From the NCBI RefSeq assembly GCF_029961025.1, contig NZ_JASBVP010000011.1, positions 1-64,000 of the forward strand: a stretch of DNA of 64,000 nt. Direction: 5' to 3'. Positions 46,554 to 58,419 of the stretch are shown piece after piece. The translations under genes were made by a program, and so were the position numbers. The notes under the pieces were generated by a model. That model ran no database searches. It saw only the letters and a list, made by a program, of their open reading frames with translations, and was not told the origin of the DNA. The DNA comes from Mycobacterium sp. Its GTDB lineage: Bacteria > Actinomycetota > Actinomycetes > Mycobacteriales > Mycobacteriaceae. Every line of letters starts with the position of its first letter. The first letter of the stretch is position 1.

Positions 46554-47825
46554 CTACGGGTGCATCGCGGCCAGCCGGGAAAGCACCTCGTCGACAACCG
46601 AATCCATCGCCACGTCGACCTGCTGCCCCGTCGACAGGTCTTTCACGCCGATGCTGCCGGCCTCGATATCGCGATCCCCGGCGAGCAGCGCTAGGCGCGC
46701 ACCGGAACGGTCGGCGGCGCGCATCGCCCCTTTGAGCCCCCGGTCGCCGTACGCCAGATCGACGCGCACCCCGGCATCCCGCAGCCGCCGGGCCAGGACC
46801 GCCAGCCGCAGTTTGGCCCGCTCACTCAACGGCACGCCGAACACGTCGCACCGGGTGCTTTCCCCCACGGTTTTGCCCTCCGCCCGCAGCGCCAGCACGG
46901 TGCGATCCACACCCAGCCCGAATCCGATGCCGGATAGGTCGGCCCCCCCGAGTTGGCGCATCAGGCCGTCGTAGCGTCCGCCGCCGCCGATACCGGATTG
47001 CGCGCCCAGCCCGTCATGGACGAACTCGAAAGCCGTCTTGGTGTAGTAGTCCAGCCCACGCACCAGCCGCGGGTTAATCACATATGCCACCCCCAGGGCG
47101 TCCAGGTGGGCCAGCACGGTGTCGAAGTGCTGCTTGGCGACGTCGGACAGGTGATCGAGCATCACCGGCGCGTCGGCCGTCATCGCCTTGACCTCGGGAC
47201 GTTTGTCGTCGAGCACCCGCAACGGGTTGATCTCCGCGCGCCTGCGGGTTTCCTCGTCAAGATCGAGCGCAAACAGGTACTCCTGCAACAGTTCCCGGTA
47301 TTGGGGGCGACACGTCTCGTCGCCCAGGGAGGTGATTTCCAGCCGGAATCCCTCCAGGCCCAGGGAGCGAAAACCGGCGTCGGCAACCGCGATCACCTCG
47401 GCGTCCAGCGCCGGATCGTCGACACCGATAGCCTCCACCCCGACCTGCTGCAGCTGGCGATAGCGGCCGGCCTGGGGGCGCTCGTAGCGGAAAAACGGGC
47501 CCGCATAGCAGAGCTTCACCGGCAACACCCCGCGGTCCAGCCCGTGCTCGATCACCGCCCGCACCACCCCGGCGGTGCCTTCCGGCCGCAGCGTCACCGA
47601 GCGGTCGCCACGGTCGGTGAAGGTGTACATCTCCTTGGACACCACGTCGGTGGACTCCCCCACACCCCGGGCAAACAACGCGGTGTCCTCGAAGATGGGC
47701 AGCTCGATGTCGCGGTAGCCGGCCCGGCGAGCGGCGTCGAGCAGGCCGGATCGCACCGCGACGAATTGCGCCGAGTCCGGCGGCACGTAGTCCGGCACCC
47801 CCTTGGGTGCCACGAATTCGGTCAC
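46554..47825 (-). CDS. hisS: Histidyl-tRNA synthetase
   Basis: A 423-aa class II synthetase. It shows [15 protein letters not shown], motif 2 ([15 protein letters not shown]), the HisA region [13 protein letters not shown] and [11 protein letters not shown], and a C-terminal anticodon domain. The GTG start at 47825 overlaps the glyoxalase stop (GTGA), which decides it against a much longer open frame. Both genes are probably cotranscribed. Confidence 0.96.
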   Translation of the reverse strand: MTEFVAPKGVPDYVPPDSAQFVAVRSGLLDAARRAGYRDIELPIFEDTALFARGVGESTDVVSKEMYTFTDRGDRSVTLRPEGTAGVVRAVIEHGLDRGVLPVKLCYAGPFFRYERPQAGRYRQLQQVGVEAIGVDDPALDAEVIAVADAGFRSLGLEGFRLEITSLGDETCRPQYRELLQEYLFALDLDEETRRRAEINPLRVLDDKRPEVKAMTADAPVMLDHLSDVAKQHFDTVLAHLDALGVAYVINPRLVRGLDYYTKTAFEFVHDGLGAQSGIGGGGRYDGLMRQLGGADLSGIGFGLGVDRTVLALRAEGKTVGESTRCDVFGVPLSERAKLRLAVLARRLRDAGVRVDLAYGDRGLKGAMRAADRSGARLALLAGDRDIEAGSIGVKDLSTGQQVDVAMDSVVDEVLSRLAAMHP

Positions 47826-48490
47826 GAGCTCAGGCCTTGGAGGAACGGGTTGCCGCGGCGTTCGGCGCCAATGGTGGTCTTCGGACCGTGTCCGGGCAGT
47901 ACCACGGTGTCGTCGTCGAGCACCAGGAGTTTGTCGATGATCGAGGTCAGCAGATCGCGGCCGCTGCCCCCGGGCAGATCGGTGCGGCCGACGGTGCCCT
48001 CGAACAGAGTGTCGCCGCTGAACACCACATCCGGCGCCGCGGGCGGGCTGACCCGGAAAACCACCGACCCGCGGGTGTGACCCGGGGTGTGGTCGACGGT
48101 GACCGGCACGCCACCGAGTTCGAGTTTGTCGCCGTCGCGGTCGAGTTCGATCACCTGCCGCGGCTCGCGGAAGAACGCGCCCGCCAGCAGCTGCGCCAGC
48201 CGCGGGCCCACGCCGCTGATCGGGTCGGTCAGCATGACCCGGTCCTCGGGGTGGATGTAGGCGGGGCAGCCGTAGCTGTCGGCGACTTTCTGGGCCGACC
48301 AGATGTGATCGATATGCCCATGGGTGAGCAGCACCGCGGCCGGGATCAGCCGATTCCGGTCCAGGATGTGTCGCAGCCGGCCCATGGCCCGCTGCCCCGG
48401 GTCCACGATGACGGCGTCGGCGCCCTGGCGGCGGGCCAGCACGTAGCAGTTGCACTGCAGCAACCCCGCGGGAAATCCGGTGATCAGCAC
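47822..48490 (-). CDS. MBL-fold hydrolase, glyoxalase II-like
   Basis: A 222-aa metallo-beta-lactamase-fold hydrolase like Rv2581c. Zinc motif [11 protein letters not shown], further ligands in [10 protein letters not shown] and [15 protein letters not shown], and the last histidine in LPGHGPKT. Members hydrolyse S-lactoylglutathione or other thioesters; mycobacteria lack glutathione, so mycothiol or another substrate is likely. The gene is divergent from ppiB. Confidence 0.9.
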   Translation of the reverse strand: MLITGFPAGLLQCNCYVLARRQGADAVIVDPGQRAMGRLRHILDRNRLIPAAVLLTHGHIDHIWSAQKVADSYGCPAYIHPEDRVMLTDPISGVGPRLAQLLAGAFFREPRQVIELDRDGDKLELGGVPVTVDHTPGHTRGSVVFRVSPPAAPDVVFSGDTLFEGTVGRTDLPGGSGRDLLTSIIDKLLVLDDDTVVLPGHGPKTTIGAERRGNPFLQGLSS

Positions 48491-48608
48491 GCTTCCCAGT
48501 GTCCCATCCGGTGGGAGTCGGGTCCGCAGCGCCCGCGTTCAGCGTCGGCTGGCACACTCGGTCCAGATTCACTACCCACCACCACACACCCATGGAGGGA
48601 TATCGGCG

Positions 48609-49472
48609 GTGCCCACCAACCAACAACGACGCGCGGCAGCGAAACGCAAACTCGAACGGCAGCTGGAACGCCGTGCCCGGCAAGCCCACCGGCGCCGGGT
48701 GTTCCTCATCGTCGGCGCAGCGATCGCAGCCCTGGTCGTGGTGGCCGCCGCGGTGACCAGCGTGGTGCTCACCAATCGCGAGCACGCGCGCAAAATAGCG
48801 TCGGCAAAGGCCGGAACCGCCGCGCTGTCCGGCGTGCCGCCGCTGCCGTCGTTCAAGCCGCCCGCCAATCTGGGCGCCAACTGCCAGTACCCGCCGTCGC
48901 CGAACCCGGCCAGCAAGCCCGCCAAACCACCCCGCTCGGGCAAGGTGCCGACCGATCCCGCCACGGTCAGCATCAGCATGGTCACCAATCGGGGGAATGT
49001 CGGCCTGCTGCTGGCCAACAACGAATCACCGTGCACGGTCAACAGCTTCGTCAGCCTGGCGCAGCAAGGATTCTTCGACGACACCAGGTGCCACCGGCTG
49101 ACCACCTCCCCGACGCTGGGGGTGCTGCAGTGCGGTGACCCCAAGGGCGAGGGCACCGGTGGACCGGGTTATCAGTTCGCCAACGAATACCCCACCGACC
49201 AGTACCCGCCCGGCGACCCCGCACTCCACCGGCCCGTCGTCTACCCGCGCGGCACCCTGGCCATGGCCAACTCCGGGCCCAACACCAACGGCAGCCAGTT
49301 CTTCCTGGTGTACAAGGATTCCGAGCTACCCCCCGAATACACGGTGTTCGGGACCATCCAGCAAGACGGGCTGGCCACCCTGGACAAGATCGCCAAGGCG
49401 GGCGTCGCCGGAGGCGGCGACGACGGCCCGCCCGCCATGGAGGTCACGATCAAGTCGGTTCGGCTGGACTGA
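48609..49472 (+). CDS. ppiB: Membrane-anchored cyclophilin-type peptidyl-prolyl isomerase
   Basis: A 287-aa protein like Rv2582. A very basic N-terminus ([20 protein letters not shown]) precedes one membrane segment ([19 protein letters not shown]). Then come a proline-rich linker and a cyclophilin domain ([40 protein letters not shown]). The canonical catalytic arginine region is altered, starting [20 protein letters not shown] at 48609 behind GGAGGG is used. Confidence 0.9.
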   Translation: MPTNQQRRAAAKRKLERQLERRARQAHRRRVFLIVGAAIAALVVVAAAVTSVVLTNREHARKIASAKAGTAALSGVPPLPSFKPPANLGANCQYPPSPNPASKPAKPPRSGKVPTDPATVSISMVTNRGNVGLLLANNESPCTVNSFVSLAQQGFFDDTRCHRLTTSPTLGVLQCGDPKGEGTGGPGYQFANEYPTDQYPPGDPALHRPVVYPRGTLAMANSGPNTNGSQFFLVYKDSELPPEYTVFGTIQQDGLATLDKIAKAGVAGGGDDGPPAMEVTIKSVRLD

Positions 49473-49502
49473 CAACCCGCCGTGCTGCGGCGCCGTTAGC
49501 AG

Positions 49503-49841
49503 TTAGCCGGATGGCCCGGCGGAGTCAGCGGCAAGGTCGCGTGATCTCGCTCGGTCGGGCGCTGACTTCAGGTAGTCGATGACCGCCCGGTGGGGGATCA
49601 ACCCGTAGCGGACCTGTAGGTCGACGGGGTTTAGCCCGAAGTACTCCGCCGCCCTGATCAGATTGTCCGCAGTGATCAGCCTGCCCTCACGAACCGCCTT
49701 ATAGTAGGCCGATTTGCGGTAGCCGAACGCTTGGTACACCTCGGTCGCGGCCAGGGGCCTGCCCACCAGGTAAGGCAGCACCACCGTCGGGTCTTTCTCG
49801 CGATCATCCACGACCATCGAAAGTAGCCGATGGGTGGACAA
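49503..49841 (-). CDS. Small helix-turn-helix protein, function unknown
   Basis: A 112-aa protein with a likely helix-turn-helix (EVYQAFGYRKSAYYKAVREG, then ADNLIRAAEYFGLNPVDLQ). The pattern resembles small phage-type repressors, but no family is firmly recognised. The start is TTG 49841 or ATG 49817; neither has a good ribosome binding site. The upstream region is AT-rich (49845-49920). It is divergent from a small secreted-protein gene and may have been acquired. Confidence 0.6.
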   Translation of the reverse strand: MSTHRLLSMVVDDREKDPTVVLPYLVGRPLAATEVYQAFGYRKSAYYKAVREGRLITADNLIRAAEYFGLNPVDLQVRYGLIPHRAVIDYLKSAPDRARSRDLAADSAGPSG

Positions 49842-49936
49842 AGCATCGATTGCATGGACGTAAAGAGTTTATTAACTACCGAAGTCTCTTTTTATGGACT
49901 ATTGTTCACATATATAGCCGTTAGGCGGTGAGACCA

Positions 49937-50242
49937 ATGTGGGCACGCCGGCACTCTGAGACTCTTGAGCGCACCCGGGCGGTGGGGGTGCAACCGCTTG
50001 CGGGACACCCGCGGCGAAGGCCCGCGCACCTGGCCGTGATCGTCGGGGCCGCAACGGTGGTGATCCTGGGCGCCGTTGGCGGTGCCGAGCTGCCGGGACA
50101 GGACCGCGCGAGCGGCCCCCCGTGCGTGGGCACCGCAACCGATCCGTGCCCGCCGCCGGTGGAGGGGTCGGCGGATCTGCCGAGCGGGCAGGTTTTCTGC
50201 CATCCGGCCGGGATTTTCGGGCAGCACTGCTATCGGCGATAG
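49937..50242 (+). CDS. Small putative exported protein
   Basis: A 101-aa frame starting at ATG 49937, five bases after GGTGAG. One hydrophobic segment (LAVIVGAATVVILGAVGG) looks like a signal or anchor. Three or four cysteines follow (PPCVGTATDPCPPP, VFCHPAGIFGQHCY), suggesting disulfides outside the cell. No family is recognised. It is divergent from the helix-turn-helix gene across an AT-rich gap and convergent with relA. Confidence 0.45.
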   Translation: MWARRHSETLERTRAVGVQPLAGHPRRRPAHLAVIVGAATVVILGAVGGAELPGQDRASGPPCVGTATDPCPPPVEGSADLPSGQVFCHPAGIFGQHCYRR

Positions 50243-50272
50243 CGCCGTGATCGGCGGCCGGCCTCCGGGCGG

Positions 50273-52636
50273 TTAGGCCGCGGAGGTTATCCGGTAGACG
50301 TCGTAGACGCCTTCGACGTTGCGCACCACGTCCAGCAGATGCCCGAGGTGCTTGGGATCCCCCATCTCGAAGGTGAACCGGCTGATCGCTACCCGGTCCT
50401 TGGACGTGGTGACCGTCGCCGACAAGATGTTGACCTTCTCATCGGCCAGGGCGCGGGTCACGTCCGAGAGCAGCCGGTGGCGGTCCAGCGCCTCCACCTG
50501 AATCGCCACCAGGAACACCGACGACGGTGACGGAGCCCAGTGCACCTCGATGATCCGCTCGCTCTGCCGCTGCAGCGAAGCGGCGTTGGTGCAGTCGGTG
50601 CGGTGCACGCTGACCCCGCCGCCGCGGGTGACAAATCCCATGATCTGGTCCCCGGGGACGGGCGTGCAGCATTTCGCCAACTTGGTCAGCACCCCCGGGG
50701 CGCCGGGAACCGCGACACCGGTGTCGTCGGCGCGGCGCGCCCGCCGCGGCATCGTCGCCGGCGTAGAACGCTCGGCGAGTTCCTCCTCGGCCTGGTCGAT
50801 GCCGCCCAGCTGCGCGACCAGTCGCTGCACCACATGTTTGGCCGACACGTGTCCTTCACCGATCGCGGTGTAAAGCGCGGACACGTCGCTGTAGTGCAGC
50901 TCGCGCGCAACCGCGGCCATAGATTCGCCGTTCACTAAGCGCTGCAACGGAAATCCACCGCGACGCACTTCGCGGGCCATCGCCTCTTTACCGGATTCCA
51001 GCGCCTCCTCGCGGCGCTCCTTGGCGAACCATTGCCGGATCTTGGCCTTGGCGCGCGGTGAGACCACGAACTGTTGCCAGTCGCGAGACGGTCCGGCGTT
51101 GGGGGCTTTCGACGTGAAAATCTCGACGACTTCGCCGTTTTCCAGTTTGCGTTCGAGCGCCACCAGCCGCCCGTTGACCCGGGCCCCGATGCAGCGATGA
51201 CCGACCTCGGTGTGGATCGCGTAGGCGAAGTCCACCGGCGTCGACCCCGCGGGCAGCGTGATCACATCGCCCTTCGGGGTGAACACGAAAATCTCTTGCA
51301 CCGCAAGGTCGTAGCGCAGCGACTCCAGGAATTCGCCGGGGTCGGCGGCCTCGCGTTGCCAGTCGAGCAGCTGACGCATCCACGCCATGTCGTCGATCTC
51401 GGCCGCCGCATGAGGATGTGGAATACCATTGCGGCCCTTGGCTTCTTTGTAGTGCCAGTGCGCCGCGATGCCGTACTCGGCGGTGCGGTGCATGTCGTGG
51501 GTGCGGATCTGAACTTCCAGCGGCTTGCCTTCGGGCCCGATGACGGTGGTGTGCAGCGACTGGTAGACCCCGTATCGCGGCTGGGCGATGTAGTCCTTGA
51601 ACCGGCCCGCCATCGGCTGCCACAGCGAATGCACCACGCCCACGGCCGCATAGCAGTCCCGAATCTCATCGCAGAGGATGCGGATGCCGACCAGGTCGTG
51701 GATGTCGTCGAAATCACGGCCTTTGACGATCATCTTCTGGTAGATCGACCAGTAGTGCTTGGGACGCCCTTCCACCGTCGCCTTGATCTTCGAGGCGTTC
51801 AGCGTGTCGATGATCTCGGCCCGGACCTTGGCCAGGTAGGTGTCCCGCGACGGTGCCCGGTCGGCCACCAACCGGACGATTTCCTCGTACTTCTTGGGGT
51901 GCAGGATGGCGAACGCCAGGTCTTCCAGCTCCCATTTGACGGTGGCCATGCCCAGCCGATGCGCAAGCGGGGCAATGACTTCCAGTGTCTCGCGTGCCTT
52001 GCGGACCTGCTTTTCCGGCGGCAGGAAACGCATGGTGCGCATGTTGTGCAGGCGGTCGGCCACCTTGATCACCAGCACGCGCGGATCGCGGGCCATCGCG
52101 GTGATCATCTTGCGGATGGTTTCGCCCTCGGCGGCGCTGCCCAGAACCACCCGATCCAGCTTGGTCACGCCGTCGACCAGATGGCCGACCTCCTCACCGA
52201 ACTCCTCGCACAGCTGCGCCAGGCTGTAGCCGGTGTCCTCGACGGTGTCGTGCAGCAGCGCGGCCACCAGCGTGGTGGTGTCCATGCCCAGCTCGGCCAG
52301 GATGTTGGCGACGGCCAGCGGGTGAGTGATGTAGGGGTCCCCGGACTGGCGCAGCTGGCTGGCGTGGCGCTGCTCGGCGACCTCGTAGGCCCGTTGCAGC
52401 AACGCCAGGTCGGCTTTGGGGTAGATCTGGCGGTGCACCGCGACCAGGGGTTCCAGCACCGGGTTGATGGCGCCGCGCTGGGCGGTCATCCGCCGCGCCA
52501 GCCGGGCGCGCACCCGGCGCGAGGTGCTGGTGCCGGCCCGTAGCCCGACCCGTTCCCCGGCCGGCAGGGCGTCGGGAGGCGGCGGCGCCGGCACGGTCGG
52601 CTGCAGCGCCTGCACCGCGCCCTGGTCGTCCGCCAC
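50273..52636 (-). CDS. relA: Bifunctional (p)ppGpp synthetase/hydrolase Rel
   Basis: A 787-aa Rel protein that makes and degrades (p)ppGpp. Hydrolase HD site [13 protein letters not shown], synthetase region ([30 protein letters not shown]), TGS domain ([21 protein letters not shown]) and a C-terminal ACT domain. GTG 52636 follows GGAGGTGAG; the open frame reaches farther up. The HD motif is intact, so both activities are expected. It is followed upstream by apt, as in M. tuberculosis. Confidence 0.96.
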   Translation of the reverse strand: MADDQGAVQALQPTVPAPPPPDALPAGERVGLRAGTSTSRRVRARLARRMTAQRGAINPVLEPLVAVHRQIYPKADLALLQRAYEVAEQRHASQLRQSGDPYITHPLAVANILAELGMDTTTLVAALLHDTVEDTGYSLAQLCEEFGEEVGHLVDGVTKLDRVVLGSAAEGETIRKMITAMARDPRVLVIKVADRLHNMRTMRFLPPEKQVRKARETLEVIAPLAHRLGMATVKWELEDLAFAILHPKKYEEIVRLVADRAPSRDTYLAKVRAEIIDTLNASKIKATVEGRPKHYWSIYQKMIVKGRDFDDIHDLVGIRILCDEIRDCYAAVGVVHSLWQPMAGRFKDYIAQPRYGVYQSLHTTVIGPEGKPLEVQIRTHDMHRTAEYGIAAHWHYKEAKGRNGIPHPHAAAEIDDMAWMRQLLDWQREAADPGEFLESLRYDLAVQEIFVFTPKGDVITLPAGSTPVDFAYAIHTEVGHRCIGARVNGRLVALERKLENGEVVEIFTSKAPNAGPSRDWQQFVVSPRAKAKIRQWFAKERREEALESGKEAMAREVRRGGFPLQRLVNGESMAAVARELHYSDVSALYTAIGEGHVSAKHVVQRLVAQLGGIDQAEEELAERSTPATMPRRARRADDTGVAVPGAPGVLTKLAKCCTPVPGDQIMGFVTRGGGVSVHRTDCTNAASLQRQSERIIEVHWAPSPSSVFLVAIQVEALDRHRLLSDVTRALADEKVNILSATVTTSKDRVAISRFTFEMGDPKHLGHLLDVVRNVEGVYDVYRITSAA

Positions 52637-52677
52637 GTTGCTCACCTCCGCTGCTCCAGGATATCGCTCCGGGACGT

Positions 52678-53211
52678 TCAGATACGCCGTAAGCTGTGGA
52701 CCGGCACCGGGGCCACCGTCCCCCGACCCCCCAACGCCGTCAGCTCCAGCACCACCGCGGCCGCGGTCACCCGGGCACCGCTGTGCCCGAGCAGCCGACA
52801 CGCCGCCGCGATGGTGCCGCCGGTGGCCAGCACGTCGTCGACGACGACCACGCTGCGCCCCGCCAGCGCGATACCGTCGGCGGGGATTTCCAGGGTGGCG
52901 GTGCCGTACTCCAGGGTGTAGGTCTCGGTGCGCACCGGGGGCGGCAACTTGCCGCCCTTGCGGATGGCCAGCACCCCGGTGCCCAGCCGGGTGGCGACGG
53001 CCGCCGCCACCAGGAACCCGCGGGCATCCAGGCCGGCGATCAGGTCGGCGCCGGATGCGACGGCGGCCAGCGCGTCGGTCACCACCGCCAACCCGCGGCG
53101 GTCGGCGAACAGCGGGGTGAGATCCTTGAACTGCGTGCCCGCGGTGGGAAAGTCGGCCGCCTCGCGGGTCAGCGATGCGATGATGTCATCGAGGGACTCG
53201 GCTGCGCTCAC
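52678..53211 (-). CDS. apt: Adenine phosphoribosyltransferase
   Basis: A 177-aa enzyme converting adenine and PRPP to AMP. The PRPP motif is [18 protein letters not shown], and [15 protein letters not shown] and [15 protein letters not shown] are typical of the family. GTG 53211 overlaps the lipoprotein stop (GTGA); this chooses the short form over a 222-aa frame. It lies in the secD-secF-lipoprotein-apt-relA run. Confidence 0.93.
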   Translation of the reverse strand: MSAAESLDDIIASLTREAADFPTAGTQFKDLTPLFADRRGLAVVTDALAAVASGADLIAGLDARGFLVAAAVATRLGTGVLAIRKGGKLPPPVRTETYTLEYGTATLEIPADGIALAGRSVVVVDDVLATGGTIAAACRLLGHSGARVTAAAVVLELTALGGRGTVAPVPVHSLRRI

Positions 53212-54866
53212 CGCAGCAGCACCCAGCGGTCCATGTTCCAGCCCGCGCCCCAGCGGGTCGGATTGGCGCTCACGGCATACATTTTCTTCGACATCAACAG
53301 GGTGCGCTGCTGGCGGTACAGCGGCAGCGTCGGGATGTCGGCCCAAAGCACCGGGGTGCTTTCGGCCAGCAGCCGCGCCCGCTCGCCGGCGTCGGCGGAC
53401 ACCGCCAGCTCGCCGATGATGCGGTCGATTTGCCCGTTGCTGTACCCGGAGAGGTTGTTGCCGTTGCCGGTGTGCAGGTCATAGGCGTCCATCGCGGACG
53501 ATCCGGTCGACCCGCTGCCGGTGGCTCCACCGGTGCTGGCCAGCAGCACGTCAATATGTCCGTCCTTCAGCGTCTGCGGCCCGGTGGAGTCCGAGGCAAC
53601 GTCGGTGACCGTGATCCCGGCCGGGGCGCACGCCTTGGCGATCATTCCGGCGGTAGTGGCCAGCCGCGCGTTGGGCGCCCGATAGCCGAGCCGCACCGCC
53701 AGGGGCGGGCCGCCGAGCGCCGCCCGGGCGGCCAGCGGGTCAGAGGTGTCGAATTGCCCGGCCGGCGGGGCACTGTCGTTTTCGACGACCGCGTCGTCGA
53801 TGGTCGGGTTGAGCCGTGCGTTGGCGATCGGCACGGCGGCGTCGCGCGCGATCACATCGCGTGGCGTGCACAGCGCGAACGCCCGGCGCGCGGGAATCTG
53901 TGCCAGCGGTCCCTGCGGCGCGAAGATCAGCTGCTCGATCCCGTCCGACGGCGAGTCGGTGCGCTGATAGCCGTCCGGGGTGATCAGCGCGCCCGACGAG
54001 CCGGCCGCGACGTCGAGCACGTCGACGCTGCGCTTGTTGAGCCGGTCTTGGATGTCGGCCCCGGCCGAGCGCACGGTGATCCGCTTGGTCGCCGGTTGGC
54101 TGCCCCACCAGCGCTCGTTGGCGACCAGCACCACCGCGCCCCCGTCGAGCACCCGGTCGAGCCGGTAGGGTCCCGATGAGGGGAAGCGTTTCCTGACCGT
54201 GTCGGGCTGCAGGCCCGGCTTGAGGTCCCACATGGTATTCCACGCCCGGGCGATGCGGTCAACCACCGGTGTGTTGTGGGTGAGCAGCGCGGCGGTCACG
54301 TCGACACCCAGCTCATCGGCGATGACATGCGACGGCATCATCGAGGTCGCGGTGAACAGCTGGGTGTAATCGACGATGCTACGGCCCGGGGCGAAGGACA
54401 CCCGGGCCCGCTTCTGTCCCGACACGCAGTCGATGCCGGCGATGTCGACGTAGCCTGCTTGGCTGGCGGCGGCGAAGCTCGGATACTGCCCGGATTGGGC
54501 CGCCCAGGCCAGCACCAAGTCGTCACAGGTGATCGGCTTTCCGTCGGAGTAGACGGCGGGGTCGGCGATGCGGTAATCGAGCACCAGGGGGTCGCCACCG
54601 ACCACCGAGATCGTCCCGAAGTCATGGTCGGAGACGACCTGCCCGTCGGGCCCATGGTAGCCGAAACCGGTCAGCGTGCGGGCGAACGCCTGCGCCCCTG
54701 CCGATGCGGCGCCGTCGACAGTATTGGTGTTGTACGTGGTCAGCGCGCCGTCGACCACATAGGTGATCGCGGTGGCGGCCGTACCCGAACACGCCGTCAG
54801 CGTCCCCGAGCCGCCGGCCGCCAGCGTCGCCGCCAACCCCGCCACGGCAGCGCGCCACCTCGTCAT
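53208..54866 (-). CDS. Substrate-binding lipoprotein, family 5 (peptide-type)
   Basis: A 552-aa extracytoplasmic solute-binding protein like Rv2585c. A signal peptide ends in a lipobox (TLTACSGT). The rest is an SBP_bac_5 domain with [41 protein letters not shown] and a C-terminal [18 protein letters not shown]. No permease genes lie next to it, so its ABC partner is unknown. The ATG at 54866 is four bases after the secF stop, so it is probably in the sec operon. Confidence 0.9.
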   Translation of the reverse strand: MTRWRAAVAGLAATLAAGGSGTLTACSGTAATAITYVVDGALTTYNTNTVDGAASAGAQAFARTLTGFGYHGPDGQVVSDHDFGTISVVGGDPLVLDYRIADPAVYSDGKPITCDDLVLAWAAQSGQYPSFAAASQAGYVDIAGIDCVSGQKRARVSFAPGRSIVDYTQLFTATSMMPSHVIADELGVDVTAALLTHNTPVVDRIARAWNTMWDLKPGLQPDTVRKRFPSSGPYRLDRVLDGGAVVLVANERWWGSQPATKRITVRSAGADIQDRLNKRSVDVLDVAAGSSGALITPDGYQRTDSPSDGIEQLIFAPQGPLAQIPARRAFALCTPRDVIARDAAVPIANARLNPTIDDAVVENDSAPPAGQFDTSDPLAARAALGGPPLAVRLGYRAPNARLATTAGMIAKACAPAGITVTDVASDSTGPQTLKDGHIDVLLASTGGATGSGSTGSSAMDAYDLHTGNGNNLSGYSNGQIDRIIGELAVSADAGERARLLAESTPVLWADIPTLPLYRQQRTLLMSKKMYAVSANPTRWGAGWNMDRWVLLR

Positions 54867-54870
54867 CGGG

Positions 54871-56193
54871 CTAACGCCGCCCGGCGTTTCGCTTATCCGT
54901 CGGACGTCCGCGACGACCGCCGGCCGGCCGCACCGGCCGCGCTCCCGGAGCCGGCTTGGTGCCCGACGTCCGCGAAGCCGGGGCCGTCTCGCTCGGGGAC
55001 GACGTGCCGGCACTCTCCTTTTCCGTGTCGTTTTCGGACGGTTCCGCGGCATCGTCGGCGGGCGAGCCCGCCGGGGCGGCCGAGTGACGCCGGCGCAGCA
55101 CCCGGCGGGTGTGGGTGCGCACCAGCTCGGTGCGCTCCCGCAGGGTGACCAGCAACGGGGTGGCGAAGAAGATCGACGAGTAGGTGCCCACCAGGATGCC
55201 GACCAGCTGGACCAGCGCCAGGTCCTTGAGCGTGCCGATACCCAGCAGCCAGACCGCCACCACCAGCAGCGCCGTCACCGGAAGCACCGAGATCAGGCTG
55301 GTGTTGATCGACCGCATGAACGTCTGGTTGATTGCGAGGTTGGCCTGTTCGGCGAAGGTCCGCCGGGTGGTGTGCTGGAAACCGTGGGTGTTCTCTTCGA
55401 TCTTGTCGAACACGATGACGGTGTCGTACAGGGAGTAACCCAGGATCGTCAAAAGGCCGATGACCGTGGCCGGGGTGACCTCGAAGCCGACCAGCGCATA
55501 CACCCCGGCGGTAACCGTCAGGTCGAAGCACATCGTCGTGAGCGCGGAGATGGCCATGTAGCGCTCGTAGCGCACGGTGATGTAGAGGGCGACCAGCACC
55601 AGAAACACGACCAGCGCGATCAGCGCCTTCTTGGTGATCTGGCCGCCCCAGGTTGATGACACCGCGGAATCGCTGATGGCTTGTTTGCTGGGTCGGCCGT
55701 CGGCACCGTTGGGGTGAAACGCGTCGAACAGGGCGTTGCGCAGTTTCGAGGTCTGCTCGTTCGACAGCGTCTCGGAACGGATGTGCACGCTCGCCGAGGC
55801 GCCGCTGCCCACGATGACCACCGACTCGGGGTTGATGCCGAGGGTATGGCGGAAAACGTCCTCGACCTGGCCGACCCGTACTTGCTGATCGCCACTGCCG
55901 CGGGGGAACGACACCGTGGTGCCGCCCTTGAAATCGATGCCGAAGGTAAACCCGCGGAGCACGATGCTGACGACCGCGATCGCCACGATCACCGCGCTGA
56001 TCCCGAACCACAACCGCCGGCGTCCCACCACCTCGAACGCCCCGGTGCCGCTGTAGAGCCGGGTGAAAAAGTTGCGCCGCGGCCCCCCGGCGGCCACGCC
56101 GGAGGCGTCGCCCACGCCGGGTTCGGTGATTTCCACCGCCCCGGCGGCCATCCCGTCCTCGGTATTCGCTTCGGTATTCGCTTTGGAAGCCAT
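54871..56193 (-). CDS. secF: Protein translocase subunit SecF
   Basis: A 440-aa SecF with six membrane segments. The family parts are GFTFGIDFKGGTTVSFP, RYERYMAISALTTMCFDL, and GYSLYDTVIVFDKIEEN. The C-terminal tail is long and polar with a basic end. SecF works with SecD in proton-driven protein export. The ATG at 56193 is four bases after the secD stop; an open frame extends 18 codons up. Confidence 0.95.
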   Translation of the reverse strand: MASKANTEANTEDGMAAGAVEITEPGVGDASGVAAGGPRRNFFTRLYSGTGAFEVVGRRRLWFGISAVIVAIAVVSIVLRGFTFGIDFKGGTTVSFPRGSGDQQVRVGQVEDVFRHTLGINPESVVIVGSGASASVHIRSETLSNEQTSKLRNALFDAFHPNGADGRPSKQAISDSAVSSTWGGQITKKALIALVVFLVLVALYITVRYERYMAISALTTMCFDLTVTAGVYALVGFEVTPATVIGLLTILGYSLYDTVIVFDKIEENTHGFQHTTRRTFAEQANLAINQTFMRSINTSLISVLPVTALLVVAVWLLGIGTLKDLALVQLVGILVGTYSSIFFATPLLVTLRERTELVRTHTRRVLRRRHSAAPAGSPADDAAEPSENDTEKESAGTSSPSETAPASRTSGTKPAPGARPVRPAGGRRGRPTDKRNAGRR

Positions 56194-56197
56194 CTCG

Positions 56198-57934
56198 CTA
56201 TTCCCGTCCTGCCTGGGCCCGTGCATAAGCGACGGCCCTGCGTTCACGTGCGATTTGCTGCACCGCTCCCAGCCCGTTGTATGCCGGCTTGGCCAGCGTC
56301 ACCGACTTGGACGCCAGGTACAGCAGCGGCCAGGTCACCAGGAACACCACGACGGTATCGAGCATCGTGGTGAGGCCCAGGGTGAATGCGAAGCCCTTCA
56401 CCTGGCCGATCGCCAGGAAGTACAACACCGCGGCGGCCAAGAACGTGACGGCATTGCCCGACATGATCGTCTTGCGGGCCCGCACCCATCCTCGCGGAAC
56501 CGCCGAGCGAAACGAACGGCCTTCGCGGATCTCGTCTTTAATCCGCTCGAAGAACACCACAAACGAGTCGGCGGTGGTACCGATACCGATGATCAGCCCC
56601 GCGATGCCGGCAAGGTCAAGGGTGTAGTCGATGTATCGGCCCAAAAGCACCAGGATCGCGAAAACCATTGCACCGGAGGCTGTCAACGACAATGCGGTAA
56701 GCAATCCCAGTACCCGGTAGTACAGCAGCGAGTACACCAGCACCAGGATCAGCCCGATTGCGCCGGCAACCAGCCCTGCACGCAGTGACGTCAAACCCAA
56801 TGTCGCTGAAACGGTTTCAGCCTGCGACGCTTCGAACGACAGTGGCAACGACCCATACTTTAAGACGTTTGCCAGCTGGCGTGCTGTGCTGGCGGTGAAA
56901 TCCCCGGTGATCTGGGTCCGGCCGCCGGGGATGGCTTCCCGGATCACCGGGGCGCTGACCACCTCCGAGTCCAGGGTGAATGCGGTTTGTGTGCCCACGT
57001 GCGACGCGGTGAAGTCGGCCCAGGTGTTGGCCGCTGCGCTTTTGAACTGCAAGTCGACGACGTAGGCGCCGGTGTGCTGGTCGAAACCGGAAGTCGCGTT
57101 TTGGATCTGGTCACCGCTGATGATCGACGGCGCCAACAGGTAGGCGGTCTTGTGGTCGGTCGAACAGGTCACCAACGGCAGCTTCGGGTCGTCGTTGCCG
57201 GCCAGAATGTCGTCACGCCCGCAGCGCGTGGCTTCAAATTGCAAGGCCAGGAACTGGATGGTCGGGTTGGTGCTTTGCCGCCATTTCTTCTCCTCGGCGA
57301 TGCGCTCGGCGAGGTCCTTGCGCGGGTCCGGCGGTCCCGGCACGACGGGCGGCGCCGGCGCCGTCGTGGGCGCCGGGGCGCCGGGTCCCGGTGGCGTAGG
57401 AGCGGGGCTGGGCGTCGGCTCCAGCGGATATGGCCGCGGCTGGGCCGGCGGCGCCGGGGTCGCCGGGGGCGCTGCCGGAGGGTTGGCATCCGGCCCGCGC
57501 TTGGCCGGTTCCTGTGCGGGAGGCGGCGGTGGCTGCTCGGGTTTCGTGGCGGACTGGGCCGGTATCGCGTTGATCACCGGACGGATGTAGAGCCGTGCGG
57601 TCTGGCCCAGGTTGCGGGCCTCATTGCCGTTGTTCCCGGGCACCGTGATGACCAGGTTGTCGCCGTCGACGACGACCTCCGAGCCGGAAACGCCCAGCCC
57701 GTTGACCCGCGCGCTGATGATCTGCTGCGCCTGCGCCAGCGCCTCCCGCGTGGGCGGCGAGCCGTCGGGGGTGCGCGCGGTCAACGTGACCCGGGTACCG
57801 CCCTGAAGGTCGATACCGAGCTTGGGATCGGCGCGCTTGTCACCGGTCAAAAACACCAGCAGGTAAACGCCGATCAGCAGGGCCGCGAACACCGACAGAT
57901 AGCGGGTGGGATGCGCGGCCGAAGGCGATGCCAC
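56198..57934 (-). CDS. secD: Protein translocase subunit SecD
   Basis: A 578-aa SecD. N-terminal membrane segment ([20 protein letters not shown]), the [16 protein letters not shown] start of the periplasmic P1 domain, and C-terminal membrane region with [19 protein letters not shown] and [19 protein letters not shown] proline/alanine-rich insertion of about 70 residues (near 155-230) sits in the periplasmic part, as in other mycobacterial SecD. Start GTG. It is followed by secF. Confidence 0.96.
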   Translation of the reverse strand: MASPSAAHPTRYLSVFAALLIGVYLLVFLTGDKRADPKLGIDLQGGTRVTLTARTPDGSPPTREALAQAQQIISARVNGLGVSGSEVVVDGDNLVITVPGNNGNEARNLGQTARLYIRPVINAIPAQSATKPEQPPPPPAQEPAKRGPDANPPAAPPATPAPPAQPRPYPLEPTPSPAPTPPGPGAPAPTTAPAPPVVPGPPDPRKDLAERIAEEKKWRQSTNPTIQFLALQFEATRCGRDDILAGNDDPKLPLVTCSTDHKTAYLLAPSIISGDQIQNATSGFDQHTGAYVVDLQFKSAAANTWADFTASHVGTQTAFTLDSEVVSAPVIREAIPGGRTQITGDFTASTARQLANVLKYGSLPLSFEASQAETVSATLGLTSLRAGLVAGAIGLILVLVYSLLYYRVLGLLTALSLTASGAMVFAILVLLGRYIDYTLDLAGIAGLIIGIGTTADSFVVFFERIKDEIREGRSFRSAVPRGWVRARKTIMSGNAVTFLAAAVLYFLAIGQVKGFAFTLGLTTMLDTVVVFLVTWPLLYLASKSVTLAKPAYNGLGAVQQIARERRAVAYARAQAGRE

Positions 57935-58074
57935 GGTGTCTCAGTCTCCTCCCTCATGCGCTCCGCCGGCGGCGGTTGGTGTGCCATCCCCGGTGCGTCC
58001 GGCGCCGGGCACCCTGCACCCGCGCACCCGGGCACCCGCAAAGATTACGTGCCCGGGGGCGGCCCCCGCCCGGC

Positions 58075-58419
58075 TTAAGTCTCCGGTTCGACCTCGGTGG
58101 TCCCGGAATCGCCGTCGGCGAGGTCGACGCCGGGGGCCCCATCCGCAGCCGGCTCGGCGGTTTCCGGCTCGATGCGCTCCTTGATGGCCAGCTTCATCCA
58201 GGTGGTCACCACACCCGGCGCGATCTCCAGGTCCACCGTCTCATCGGTGACCGCGGTGATGACCCCCTGCAATCCCGAGGTGGTGAGCACCCGGTCGCCG
58301 ACATCCAGCGATGCCTGCAGGTTCAGGGTGGCCTGCATCGCCCGCTTTTGCCGCCGCGACGCGTACATGATGGACGCGATCACGATGAGCAGCAGGACTA
58401 AGAAGACAATTGGGTCCAT
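58075..58419 (-). CDS. yajC: Preprotein translocase subunit YajC
   Basis: A 114-aa protein with an N-terminal membrane segment (MDPIVFLVLLLIVIASIMY), the cytoplasmic SRRQKRAMQ and LDVGDRVLTTSGLQGVITAV core, and an acidic tail. It binds SecDF. The ATG at 58419 matches family length. About 140 bp separate it from secD; the group yajC-secD-secF is standard. Confidence 0.93.
   Translation of the reverse strand: MDPIVFLVLLLIVIASIMYASRRQKRAMQATLNLQASLDVGDRVLTTSGLQGVITAVTDETVDLEIAPGVVTTWMKLAIKERIEPETAEPAADGAPGVDLADGDSGTTEVEPET

Noticed and set aside
46554..48785. A 743-codon open frame as one long hisS product
   Set aside because: The first 320 codons shadow the glyoxalase gene and encode arginine/proline-rich nonsense. 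The family start is GTG 47825.
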